Shown here: piece after piece, positions 52,081-61,900 of the stretch
Layout of the letters: every line of letters begins with the position of its first letter
Position numbering within the stretch: position 1 is the stretch's first letter
From: Clostridium sporogenes
GTDB taxonomy: Bacteria; Bacillota; Clostridia; Clostridiales; Clostridiaceae
Assembly: GCF_001020205.1 (NCBI RefSeq)
Contig: NZ_CP011663.1
Span: forward strand, 3,906,001-3,970,000
Length of the DNA stretch: 64,000 bases
Reading direction: 5' to 3'
Program-made: the position numbers and the translations under genes
Notes under the pieces: model-generated
What the model saw: the letters and a program-made list of their open reading frames with translations, nothing else
The model's database searches: none
Told to the model about the DNA's origin: nothing

Positions 52081-52700
52081 TATGCATACACCTCCTCAAT
52101 TTTGGATACAGCATCCTTAGTTATAACAACTTTATCATATTTTAATATATCATATACGTTAATGTTGTTTACTGGAATAATCTGTACTCCTTCAATGTTT
52201 CTTGCTGATTTATAAACATTTTCTTCAGCATTATTTGTTATAATTAAAGTTTTCTTTGCATCAAATGCATTAAGCATTTTAAGTACTTCTTTAGTTTTTG
52301 GTGTTTCTAATTTTATATCATCAACAACTACCATTAACTTTTCGTTAACTTTTGAAGTTAATGCTGATTTTATAGCAACCTTCTTCATTGATTTAGGGAT
52401 TGACATTCTGTAGTCTCTTGGCTTTGGCGCAAAAACAATACCACCATGTATCCATTGTGGTGCTCTTATTGAACCTTGTCTTGCTCTACCTGTTCCCTTT
52501 TGTCTCCAAGGCTTTATTCCGCCTCCTGAAACTTCAGCTCTTGTTTTAGCTGATTGAGTTCCTTGTCTTTTATTTGCTAGCAATGCTTTTACTACTTGAT
52601 GCATAGCATATGTATTTACCTCTACACCAAATACGCTATCTGCTAATTGTAAATCTCCAACTTTTTCTCCGTTTTGGTTAAATAAATCTACTTTAGGCAT
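52080..52700 (-). CDS. rplD: Ribosomal protein L4
   Basis: 206 residues. The tunnel loop RQGTQSAKTRAEVSGGGIKPWRQKGTGRARQGSIRAPQWIHGG is present. In enterobacteria L4 is the repressor of the S10 operon; here a structured leader exists but its ligand is unknown. Confidence 0.97.
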   Translation of the reverse strand: MPKVDLFNQNGEKVGDLQLADSVFGVEVNTYAMHQVVKALLANKRQGTQSAKTRAEVSGGGIKPWRQKGTGRARQGSIRAPQWIHGGIVFAPKPRDYRMSIPKSMKKVAIKSALTSKVNEKLMVVVDDIKLETPKTKEVLKMLNAFDAKKTLIITNNAEENVYKSARNIEGVQIIPVNNINVYDILKYDKVVITKDAVSKIEEVYA

Positions 52701-52724
52701 TCTGCATCCTCCTTTCTATTTAAA

Positions 52725-53354
52725 TTAAGCCTTAACTGTATTTCTTATTTGTACTAAACCTTTATTTGGTCCTGGTACTCCGCCTTTTATTAATATTAGA
52801 TTTTTTTCAGGTATTATTCTAACAACTTCAAGATTTAAAACTGTTGTGTTAACATTACCCATATGTCCTGGCATTCTCTTGTTTTTAAATGTTCTTGATG
52901 GATCTGAAGAAGCACCCATTGAACCAACCGCTCTATGGAATTTTGAACCGTGAGTCATTGGTCCTCTGTGAGCATTCCATCTTCTGATTGTTCCTTGGAA
53001 TCCCTTACCTTTTGAAATTCCTGATATATCAACTCTTTCTCCAGCTTCAAAAACATCTGCTTTTATTTCTTGACCTACTTCTAAACTATTTGAATCTTCT
53101 AATTTAAATTCTTTTATATGTCTTTTAACTGAAACACCTGCTTTTGCAAAGTGTCCTTTTACTGGTTTGTTTCTTAATTTTTCTCTTATATCACCGAAAG
53201 CAACTTGTATTGCTTCATAGCCGTCCTTTTCTACAGTTTTCTTTTGGATAACTGTGCATGGACCTGCTTCTATTACAGTAACTGGTATAACTTTACCATT
53301 TTCATTAAATATTTGAGTCATACCAAGCTTTTTACCTAATATAGCTTTTTTCAT
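52725..53354 (-). CDS. rplC: Ribosomal protein L3
   Basis: 209 residues from the ATG at 53354, which has GGAGGTG 7 bases upstream; an in-frame codon at 53375 lies before that site. MKKAILGKKLGMTQIFNENGKVIPVTVIEAGPC and GISKGKGFQGTIRRWNAHRGPMTHGSKFHRAVGSMG are family signatures. Confidence 0.96.
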   Translation of the reverse strand: MKKAILGKKLGMTQIFNENGKVIPVTVIEAGPCTVIQKKTVEKDGYEAIQVAFGDIREKLRNKPVKGHFAKAGVSVKRHIKEFKLEDSNSLEVGQEIKADVFEAGERVDISGISKGKGFQGTIRRWNAHRGPMTHGSKFHRAVGSMGASSDPSRTFKNKRMPGHMGNVNTTVLNLEVVRIIPEKNLILIKGGVPGPNKGLVQIRNTVKA

Positions 53355-53443
53355 TTCTTTGCACCTCCTCAACATATTAGCGGATCACATCTATTTATGC
53401 AATCATAATAGTTAGCAATAGATTTCTCTATTACTTAAATAAA

Positions 53444-53752
53444 TTATAGTTTGATTTCTATATCTACTCCAGCTGGTAAATCTAATCTCATTAATGCATC
53501 AACAGTTTTTGGTGATGGACTAATTATATCGATTAGTCTTTTATGAGTTCTTATTTCGAACTGTTCTCTAGCGTCCTTGTATTTATGTGGAGCTCTTAAA
53601 ATAGTAACAATATCTTTTTCTGTTGGTAGAGGTACTGGACCTGCAACCTTAGCTCCTGTTGTTTTAGCAGTTTCTACGATTTTTAAAGCTGATTGATCTA
53701 ATAAACTATGATCAAAGGCTTTTAATCTTATTCTTATTTTTTGTTTTGCCAT
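53444..53752 (-). CDS. rpsJ: Ribosomal protein S10
   Basis: 102 residues. [72 protein letters not shown] is complete. It also acts as NusE in antitermination. First gene of the long S10-spc-alpha cluster. Confidence 0.97.
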
Positions 53753-53971
53753 TTAATGTTCCCTCCTTTTCTGGTACGTTTCACTTATTACGCACAACAG
53801 CGGAAATATTCTGTAAACTGTTCCGGGTGTTCCATATTTTTTTATGAACACACCATTGGAATTATGCTTATCAGAATAACCGTCGCTAGGTTCTAGACCT
53901 TAGCTTGCTTAATCAAGAATTTCCCATAAGTGTGGCAACCTCTTGAATCATCGCTGTTATTACATTACAAC
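53753..53971 (-). promoter_or_regulatory. Structured leader of the S10 operon
   Basis: About 220 transcribed bases before rpsJ, GC-richer than other gaps. On the minus strand I see GCTAAGGT...ACCTAGC (one bulged A, near 53890), a GTGTTC...GAACAC hairpin with an A-run loop (53827-53851) and CGGAA...TTCCG (near 53800-53825). No T-run follows, so a translational or antitermination role is more likely than attenuation. No named family can be assigned by eye. Confidence 0.55.
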
Positions 53972-53977
53972 TTCTAT

Positions 53978-54006
53978 AGTATACACTATTTTTTTTATTT
54001 TGACAA
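53978..54006 (-). promoter_or_regulatory. Sigma-A promoter of the S10 operon
   Basis: Minus-strand TTGTCA (54006-54001), 17-base spacer, TATACT (53983-53978), just after the tuf terminator. Confidence 0.82.
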
Positions 54007-54075
54007 GTATTTTTAATTTTAAACTTTTAAAAATATATTTATAAATTTATATGTATTAACCTTATTTTTATAAAC

Positions 54076-54103
54076 AAAAGGAAAGAGCGTCCTCTTTCCT
54101 TTT
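54076..54103 (-). terminator. tuf terminator
   Basis: AAAAGGAAAGAG and CTCTTTCCTTTT, 12-bp perfect stem with the four-base loop CGTC, followed on the minus strand by GTTTATAAAAA. It ends the rpoBC-rpsL-rpsG-fusA-tuf cluster. Confidence 0.92.
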
Positions 54104-54141
54104 AGATATTATATATTTATATGTTAGCCTAACTATTTAAA

Positions 54142-55335
54142 TTATTCAGATATTGTTGTAACAACTCCTGAACCTACTGTTCTTCCACCTTCTCTGATAG
54201 CGAATCTTAAGTTTTCGTGCATTGCTACTGGTGTGATTAATTCTACTGCCATATCTATATGATCTCCAGGCATTACCATTTCTACTCCTTCTGGTAAGTT
54301 GATTGATCCTGTAACGTCTGTTGTTCTGAAGTAGAATTGTGGTCTGTATCCATTAAAGAATGGTGTATGTCTTCCGCCTTCTTCTTTCTTTAATACGTAT
54401 ACTTGACCTACGAATTTTTTATGTGGTGTTACTGAACCTGGTTTTGCTAATACTTGACCTCTTTGGATATCATCTCTTTGAACACCTCTTAATAATGCTC
54501 CTATGTTGTCTCCTGCCATTGCTTCATCAAGTATTTTTCTGAACATTTCTATTCCTGTACATACTGTCTTTGATATTTCTTCTTTCATTCCGATTAATTC
54601 TACTTCATCTCCTGTATGTAGAACTCCTCTTTCAACTCTTCCTGTTGCAACTGTTCCTCTTCCTGTTATTGTAAATACGTCTTCTACTGGCATTAAGAAT
54701 GGTTGATCTGTTGCTCTTTCTGGTGTTGGTATATAGCTATCTATTGCTTCCATTAATTCATCTATGCATTTTGTTTTTTCTGCATTGTCTTGGTTTTCTA
54801 ATACTTCTAATGCTGATCCTACTACTATTGGAGTATCATCTCCTGGGAATCCATATTCATTTAGTAATTCTCTTACTTCCATTTCAACTAATTCTATTAG
54901 TTCTGGATCATCTACTTGGTCAGCTTTATTTAAGAATACTACTATATATTGTACTCCAACTCTTGATGCTAGTAGTATATGTTCTCTTGTTTGTGGCATT
55001 GGACCGTCTGCTGCTGATACAACTAAGATCGCTCCATCCATTTGTGCTGCTCCTGTTATCATGTTCTTTACATAGTCCGCGTGTCCTGGGCAGTCTACGT
55101 GTGCGTAGTGTCTGTTTGCTGTTTCATACTCTACGTGTGATGTATTTATTGTGATTCCTCTTTCTTTTTCTTCTGGAGCTTTATCTATTTCGTCATACTT
55201 TGTTGCTGAAGCTCCTCCCTTTTGTGCTAATACTGTTGTAATAGCTGCTGTTAATGTTGTCTTACCGTGGTCTACGTGACCTATTGTTCCTATGTTTACA
55301 TGAGGCTTGCTTCTTTCAAATTTTGCTTTTGCCAT
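54142..55335 (-). CDS. tuf: Elongation factor Tu
   Basis: 397 residues. G1 GHVDHGKTTLTAAI, switch II VDCPGHADYVKNM, NKAD and the C-terminal GGRTVGSGVVTTI are complete. It brings aminoacyl-tRNA to the ribosome. Codon use is strongly biased, as in other highly expressed genes. It follows fusA by 39 bp. Confidence 0.98.
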   Translation of the reverse strand: MAKAKFERSKPHVNIGTIGHVDHGKTTLTAAITTVLAQKGGASATKYDEIDKAPEEKERGITINTSHVEYETANRHYAHVDCPGHADYVKNMITGAAQMDGAILVVSAADGPMPQTREHILLASRVGVQYIVVFLNKADQVDDPELIELVEMEVRELLNEYGFPGDDTPIVVGSALEVLENQDNAEKTKCIDELMEAIDSYIPTPERATDQPFLMPVEDVFTITGRGTVATGRVERGVLHTGDEVELIGMKEEISKTVCTGIEMFRKILDEAMAGDNIGALLRGVQRDDIQRGQVLAKPGSVTPHKKFVGQVYVLKKEEGGRHTPFFNGYRPQFYFRTTDVTGSINLPEGVEMVMPGDHIDMAVELITPVAMHENLRFAIREGGRTVGSGVVTTISE

Positions 55336-55374
55336 TTTTATTTCCTCCTTTTTTTGTGTTTATATATTATTATA

Positions 55375-57444
55375 TTATTTTCTTTCTCCAATTACTTTAT
55401 CTTGAATGCTCTTTGGAACTTCTTCATAATGATCAAATTGCATTACATAATTTCCTCTACCTTGAGTCTTAGATCTTAATGTAGTAGCATATCCAAACAT
55501 TTCTGAAAGTGGTACGAAGGCTCTTATTACTTCTGCACCTGCTCTTGGAGTCATTCCTTCTATTCTACCTCTTCTTGAGTTGATGTCACCTATTACATCA
55601 CCCATATATTCTTCTGGTACAACTACTTCAACTTTCATTGAAGGTTCTAATAATACAGCGTCTGCTTTTGACATAGCATTTTTAAATGCCATAGAACCTG
55701 CAATTTTGAAGGCCATTTCTGATGAGTCAACATCATGGTATGATCCATCAAATAATTTAACTTTAAAGTTAATAACAGGGTATCCTGCAATTATACCGCT
55801 TTGTGAAGCTTCTTGAATACCATTGTCAATTGCTGGAATGTATTCTTTTGGTATTGATCCACCAACAATAGCATTTTCAAATTCGTATTCTCCTTCAGTT
55901 GGCATCATTTCAATCCAACAATGTCCGTATTGTCCACGTCCACCTGATTGTCTTACAAACTTACCTTCAGCCTTAACATGCTTTCTCACAGTTTCTTTGT
56001 AAGCAACTTGTGGTTGACCTACGTTACATTCAACTTTAAATTCTCTTATAAGTCTATCAACAATTATTTCAAGGTGAAGTTCTCCCATACCTGCTATAAT
56101 TGTTTGACCTGTCTCTTGGTTTGTATATGTTCTAAATGTTGGATCTTCTTCTGCAAGTTTTGCTAAAGCTATACCCATCTTTTCTTGACCAGCTTTTGTT
56201 TTTGGTTCTATTGATACATCTATAACTGGTTCTGGGAATTCCATGTTCTCAAGTATAATTGGATCTGCATCATCACAAAGTGTATCTCCTGTAGTTGTAT
56301 CTTTAAGACCAACTATAGCGCCTAAATCTCCAGCCTTTAATTCCTCAACTTCTTCTCTGTGATTAGCATGCATTTTTACTAATCTTCCTATTCTTTCTCT
56401 TTTACCCTTATTGGAGTTGAATACATATGTACCACTCTTCATTGTTCCAGAGTAAATTCTTGTAAATGCTAACTTACCAATGAATGGATCTGTAGCTATT
56501 TTGAATGCTAATGCTGCTAATGGAGCCTTTGCATCTGCTGGTCTTGTCATTTCTTCACCTGTTGTAGGTTCTGTTCCTTTTACATCTTCTATATCTAATG
56601 GTGAAGGCATGAATTCAATTATAGCATCTAGTAATAATTGAACACCTTTATTTTTGTAAGCTGATCCACAAAGAACTGGCACTATTTTGTTTGCTAAAAC
56701 ACCTTTTCTTAAAGCTACTTTTATTTCTTCTACAGAAATCTCTTCACCTTCTAAGTATTTCATCATTATGTCTTCATCTACTTCTGCAACAGCCTCTAAT
56801 AACATTGTTCTGTATTCTTCAGCCATTTCTTTCATATCTTCTGGAATTTCTGTTTCATCCATTACAGTTCCTAAATCATCTTTGTAAATAATAGCATCAT
56901 TTTTTACAAGATCTATAATTCCAGAGAATGAATCTTCTGCACCTATTGGTAATTGAAGTGGCACTGCATTTGCATGTAATCTTTCTCTTAGTGTTCCTAC
57001 AGACATTAAGAAGTCTGCCCCTAATTTATCCATTTTATTTATAAATACCATTCTTGGTACCTTATAATTGTCTGCCTGTCTCCACACTGTTTCTGTTTGT
57101 GGTTCAACACCGCTTTTAGCATCTAATATTGTTACTGCACCGTCTAATACTCTCAAAGATCTTTCAACTTCAACTGTAAAATCTACGTGTCCTGGTGTAT
57201 CTATTATGTTTACTTGATGGTCTTTCCAAAAACAAGTTGTTGCTGCAGATGTAATTGTTATACCTCTTTCTTGTTCTTGTTCCATCCAGTCCATTGTAGC
57301 TCCACCCTCATGAGTTTCACCTATTTTATGAGTTTTTCCTGTATAGAATAATATACGTTCTGTTGCTGTAGTTTTTCCTGCATCTATATGGGCCATAATT
57401 CCGATGTTACGAAATTTTGCCAATGGATATTCTTTGTTCGCCAA
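55375..57444 (-). CDS. fusA: Elongation factor G
   Basis: 689 residues. GTPase motifs AHIDAGKTTATERIL, DTPGHVDFTVEVERSLR and NKMDKLGAD, then domains II-V with GRGQYGHCWIEMMPTEG and the C-terminal GRGNYVMQFDHYEEVP. It drives translocation. A 16-bp hairpin lies between rpsG and this gene. Confidence 0.98.
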   Translation of the reverse strand: MANKEYPLAKFRNIGIMAHIDAGKTTATERILFYTGKTHKIGETHEGGATMDWMEQEQERGITITSAATTCFWKDHQVNIIDTPGHVDFTVEVERSLRVLDGAVTILDAKSGVEPQTETVWRQADNYKVPRMVFINKMDKLGADFLMSVGTLRERLHANAVPLQLPIGAEDSFSGIIDLVKNDAIIYKDDLGTVMDETEIPEDMKEMAEEYRTMLLEAVAEVDEDIMMKYLEGEEISVEEIKVALRKGVLANKIVPVLCGSAYKNKGVQLLLDAIIEFMPSPLDIEDVKGTEPTTGEEMTRPADAKAPLAALAFKIATDPFIGKLAFTRIYSGTMKSGTYVFNSNKGKRERIGRLVKMHANHREEVEELKAGDLGAIVGLKDTTTGDTLCDDADPIILENMEFPEPVIDVSIEPKTKAGQEKMGIALAKLAEEDPTFRTYTNQETGQTIIAGMGELHLEIIVDRLIREFKVECNVGQPQVAYKETVRKHVKAEGKFVRQSGGRGQYGHCWIEMMPTEGEYEFENAIVGGSIPKEYIPAIDNGIQEASQSGIIAGYPVINFKVKLFDGSYHDVDSSEMAFKIAGSMAFKNAMSKADAVLLEPSMKVEVVVPEEYMGDVIGDINSRRGRIEGMTPRAGAEVIRAFVPLSEMFGYATTLRSKTQGRGNYVMQFDHYEEVPKSIQDKVIGERK

Positions 57445-57480
57445 TTGCTTTTCCTCCCATCGTTTCGAAATTCAAATTTG

Positions 57481-57515
57481 ACAAAACTGTTTTGGCACAG
57501 CCAAAACAGTTTTGT
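57481..57515 (-). other. 16-bp perfect hairpin between rpsG and fusA
   Basis: ACAAAACTGTTTTGGC pairs fully with GCCAAAACAGTTTTGT around a three-base loop. It begins one base after the rpsG stop. The 3' arm ends TTTTGT, then CAAATTTG on the minus strand, so it may terminate weakly, or be a processing or stability site that sets the fusA to rpsG ratio. Confidence 0.75.
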
Positions 57516-57516
57516 A

Positions 57517-57987
57517 TTAGTATCTGTAATGTGCGAAAGCTTTGTTTGCTTCTGCCATTTTGTGTGTGTCTTCTCTTTTCTTAACAGCTGCTCCAGTATT
57601 ATTAGATGCGTCTAACAATTCTCCTGCTAGTCTTTCTCTCATGCTTCTTTCGCCTCTTTTTCTAGCAGCAATTAGCATCCATCTAATCCCTAAAGTCTGT
57701 CTTCTTTCTGGTCTAACTTCGATTGGAACTTGATATGTAGCTCCACCTATTCTTCTTGCTTTTACTTCAAGTAAAGGCATTATGTTATTCATGGCAGTTT
57801 CAAAAACTTCCATTGCATCCTTACCTGATTTTTCTGCTATTATTTCAAAAGCATCGTAGCATATTTTTTGTGCTACTCCTCTTTTACCATCTAGCATTAT
57901 ACTGTTTATTAATTTTGTAACAACCTTACTGTTATATAATGGATCTGGTAATACATCTCTCTTTGCTATATGTCCTTTTCTTGGCAC
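57517..57987 (-). CDS. rpsG: Ribosomal protein S7
   Basis: 156 residues from the GTG at 57987, which has GGAGG 8 bases upstream; the ATG at 58035 lies inside the leader hairpin and adds 16 non-family residues. PRKGHIAKRDVLPDPLYNSKVVTKLINSIMLDGKRGVAQ and the C-terminal KREDTHKMAEANKAFAHYRY are typical. Confidence 0.96.
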   Translation of the reverse strand: MPRKGHIAKRDVLPDPLYNSKVVTKLINSIMLDGKRGVAQKICYDAFEIIAEKSGKDAMEVFETAMNNIMPLLEVKARRIGGATYQVPIEVRPERRQTLGIRWMLIAARKRGERSMRERLAGELLDASNNTGAAVKKREDTHKMAEANKAFAHYRY

Positions 57988-58014
57988 TTTTCTTCCCTCC
58001 TTAACATTAAGTTT

Positions 58015-58062
58015 AAGTTCATAGGTACTCGACATAACCTAGCCGTAAAGCGCTCTGAACTT
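58015..58062 (-). promoter_or_regulatory. Structured element before rpsG, candidate S7 operator
   Basis: AAGTTCA (58062-58056) pairs with TGAACTT (58021-58015). Inside, TAGGT pairs with ACCTA (58041-58037 with 58026-58022), stacking on one side and leaving a 14-base bulge GAGCGCTTTACGGC. It ends about 20 bases before the rpsG ribosome binding site. S7 represses its operon at the S12-S7 junction in enterobacteria; a similar role here is inference. The remaining bases to rpsL (58063-58147) show no clear structure. Confidence 0.5.
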
Positions 58063-58147
58063 CTGCAAATTAATATAAACTCTATATCTATATAAACGCC
58101 GAAGACATAGCACTATCATTCTAAAAAATTACATCAAATACTGCGTA

Positions 58148-58525
58148 CTATTTTTGCTTTGGTTTTTTAGCACCATATTTTGATCTGGATTGCATTCTAT
58201 TAGCTACTCCAGCTGCATCTAATGCCCCTCTTACGATATGGTATCTTACACCTGGTAAGTCCTTAACTCTTCCACCTCTTATAAGAACAACACTATGTTC
58301 TTGTAAGTTGTGGCCTACTCCTGGTATGTAAGCTGTAACTTCATATCCATTTGTAAGTCTAATTCTAGCAACTTTTCTTAAGGCTGAGTTAGGTTTTTTA
58401 GGAGTTGTTGTTTTTACTACTGTACAAACTCCTCTTTTTTGTGGGCATTCTTTTAATGCTGGTGAGTCTGATGCTGATGCTATTGTCTTTCTGCCTTTTC
58501 TTACTAATTGGCTAATTGTTGGCAT
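58148..58525 (-). CDS. rpsL: Ribosomal protein S12
   Basis: 125 residues. PTISQLVRKGRKTIASASDSPALKECPQKRGVCTVVKTTTPKKPNSALRKVARIRLTNGYEVTAYIPGVGHNLQEHSVVLIRGGRVKDLPGVRYHIVRG is complete. The residues known for streptomycin resistance (TPKKPN and RVKDLPG) are wild type. Confidence 0.98.
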   Translation of the reverse strand: MPTISQLVRKGRKTIASASDSPALKECPQKRGVCTVVKTTTPKKPNSALRKVARIRLTNGYEVTAYIPGVGHNLQEHSVVLIRGGRVKDLPGVRYHIVRGALDAAGVANRMQSRSKYGAKKPKQK

Positions 58526-58600
58526 ACGTGCACCTCCTTCATAATTAGATAAATAAATTATTCTATAAATATGCCAAATTGGCTACTTATTAGCTAATGT

Positions 58601-58840
58601 TTATTTCAGTAACGCCGCTGTGGCAGCACTTACATCAATACCACAAAGTCGTCCTAATTCTTTCATTGTATCAACCTTTATTATATCTATGGAATTCTCT
58701 TCAGCTAATTCTATAAGTGGTTTTATTAAACTTTCATCCGCATCCTTAGATACATACAAAGCTTTAACAGTATTGTTTTTTAAAGCCTTAACTGTTTGTT
58801 TAACCCCTACAACTTTATTGCCTTTAAGTCTGTCAATCAT
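58601..58840 (-). CDS. L7Ae-family ribosomal protein (kink-turn binding)
   Basis: 79 residues. KVVGVKQTVKALKNNTVKALYVSKDADESLIKPLIELAEENSIDIIKVDTMKELGRLCGIDVSAATAALL matches the Firmicute L7Ae-like proteins (YbxF type) encoded between rpoC and rpsL. These bind kink-turn RNA; the exact place on the ribosome is debated. Confidence 0.9.
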   Translation of the reverse strand: MIDRLKGNKVVGVKQTVKALKNNTVKALYVSKDADESLIKPLIELAEENSIDIIKVDTMKELGRLCGIDVSAATAALLK

Positions 58841-58964
58841 CGTTGACTTCCTCCCTAAATTCCATTAATAAGGAAACAAAGTAATAACTTTGCTTCCTAT
58901 ATTAAAATATATAACAGGTGTATTTTATCATTTTGAAAGTACAATGTCAATAAATTTATATATA

Positions 58965-61900
58965 CTATACTTCTATTGAATCTATGGAATCTTCTTCAAT
59001 ATTTTCGTCATCAGTATTTATTTGAATAGATCTATATCTTGTCATACCTGTACCTGCAGGTATTAACTTACCAATAATTACATTTTCTTTCAAGCCTAAT
59101 AGCGGATCAATCTTACCTTTGATAGCAGCATCTGTAAGAACTCTTGTAGTTTCTTGGAATGACGCAGCTGAAAGGAATGAATCTGTAGCCAGTGCAGCTT
59201 TTGTTATTCCTAATAAAGCTATTCTACCTACTGCTGGTTCTCCACCTTTTTCTAATATTTCTCTATTGGCTTCTTCAAAATCAAAAACATCTATCATTGT
59301 TCCAGGTAATAATTCAGTATCTCCTGAATCTTCAATTTTTATTTTTCTTGTCATTTGTCTTATAACTACTTCAAGATGTTTATCGTTTATATCAACACCT
59401 TGTAGTCTATAAACTTTTTGAACTTCTGATAAAAGATAATTTTTAACTCCGTCAACACCTTTTATTCTTAAAATATCATGTGGATTTATTGAACCTTCTG
59501 TTATTTCATCTCCTGCTGATATAATATCTCCATTTTTGACTTTTATTCTAGAACCAAATGGAATATCATAGGAAACTTCTTCACCGTCATCAGTTATAAC
59601 TATTATTGTTCTTTTTTTCTTAGTTTCTTCCATTTTTACTGTTCCTGATACTTCACTTACAATAGCCAATCCTTTAGGTTTTCTAGCTTCAAAAAGCTCT
59701 TCAACTCTTGGAAGACCTTGAGTTATATCAGCTCCAGCAACACCACCTGTATGGAATGTTCTCATTGTAAGCTGAGTTCCTGGTTCTCCTATACTTTGAG
59801 CAGCAACAATCCCAACTGCTTCACCTATATGAATTTTTTGTGAAGTACCCATATTCATACCATAACATCTAGCACAAACACCATGTTTTGATTTACAAGT
59901 AAATACAGATCTTATTTTAACTTTTTTAATTCCTGCATCTGATACCTTCTGAGCTATATCTTCATCCATATATGTGTTTCTTTTTACTATTATTTCTCCC
60001 GTAGTAGGATGAATAATATCTTCTGAAGGATATCTGCCTGATAATCTTTCAACTAAAGGCTCTATTACTTCATTTCCTTCTTTTATTTCAGATACTTCAT
60101 ATCCTTCTTCTGTTCCACAATCTTCTTGCCTTACTATAACATCCTGTGAAACGTCAACAAGTCTTCTAGTTAAATATCCTGAGTCAGCTGTTTTTAAAGC
60201 TGTATCTGCATTACCTTTTCTAGCACCGTGTGTTGATATAAAATACTCTAACACATCTAGACCTTCCCTAAAAGAAGCTTTTATTGGTAACTCTAGAATT
60301 TTACCTGATGGATTAGCCATAAGCCCTCTCATACCTGCTAATTGCTTTATCTGACTTTTAGAACCTCTGGCTCCTGAATCAGCCATCATATATATAGGAT
60401 TAAAACTATCCAAACTTTCCATAAGAGCATTAGCTACATCCTCTGTTGTTTTAGTCCAAAGGTCAATAACTTTTTCATATCTTTCTTCCTCAGATATAAA
60501 CCCTCTACGATACATTTTTTGTATTTTTTCTACTTGTTTTTCTGTATTTTCAAGTAGTTCTCTCTTAGACTCTGGCACTACCATATCTGAAGTAGAAATA
60601 GTAATAGCTCCTATAGTAGAATAATGATATCCTTTTGCTTTGATTTTATCTAACATTATAGAAGTTTTTGTTGCACCATGTTTCATATAACACTTGGTAA
60701 TTATTCCACCTAATGTCTTTTTAGATACAAGAAAATCTACTTCTAATTTTAACTTGTTTTCAGGTATTGTTCTATCAATATATCCTAAATCCTGTGGTAT
60801 AGATTCATTAAATATAATTTTTCCTGGTGTTGTTTCTATTATTCCTTCAATAGTTTCTCCGTCTATAACTTTCTTTAATCTTACTTTTATTTTAGCATGT
60901 ATATCAACTTCTTTGCATTGATATGCCATCAGTACTTCTTCAGGACAAGAAAATACTTTTCCTTCACCCTTTACTCCATCTTTATCCATTGTTAAGTAAT
61001 AAGAACCTAAAACCATATCTTGTGTAGGTACAGACACTGGCTTACCATCAGATGGTTTTAATATATTATGTGCTGCTAGCATTAGGAATCTTGCCTCTGC
61101 TTGAGCTTCGACTGATAAAGGTACGTGAACAGCCATTTGGTCTCCATCAAAGTCTGCATTATAAGCTGTACATACAAGTGGATGAAGTTTAATTGCTCTT
61201 CCTTCTACTAATACAGGTTGGAAAGCTTGAATTCCTAATCTGTGAAGAGTAGGGGCACGATTTAATAATACTGGATGATCAGAAATAACTTCTTCTAATA
61301 CATCCCAAACTTGAGGTTGAACTCTTTCTACCATTCTCTTAGCACTTTTTATATTATGTGCTAACCCATTTTGAACAAGTTTTTTCATAACAAATGGTTT
61401 GAATAATTCAAGAGCCATTTCTTTTGGTAAACCACATTGATACATTTTCAATTCTGGTCCTACAACTATAACTGAACGGCCTGAATAGTCAACACGCTTT
61501 CCTAGCAAGTTTTGTCTAAATCTACCTTGTTTACCCTTTAACATATCTGATAATGATTTAAGAGGTCTATTTCCTGGTCCTGTCACTGGTCTTCCTCTTC
61601 TACCATTATCTATTAGAGCATCCACTGCTTCTTGAAGCATTCTTTTTTCATTTCTTACAATTATGTCTGGAGCCCCTAAGTCTAACAATTTTTTTAATCT
61701 GTTATTTCTATTTATAACTCTTCTATACAAATCATTTAAATCAGATGTAGCAAATCTTCCTCCATCTAATTGAACCATTGGTCTTAAATCAGGTGGAATT
61801 ACTGGTATAACATCTATAACCATCCAATCAGGTCTATTTCCTGATTTTCTAAAGGATTCTACTACCTCTAATCTTCTTATTATTCTTATTTTCTTTTGTC

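Noticed and set aside
54360..55154. Long plus-strand open frames opposite tuf
   Set aside because: They have no ribosome binding sites and very leucine-rich low-complexity products; they come from the biased codon use of tuf on the other strand.
57988..58035. N-terminal extension of S7 from ATG 58035
   Set aside because: The extension covers the leader hairpin and the ribosome binding site; GTG 57987 gives the normal 156-residue S7.
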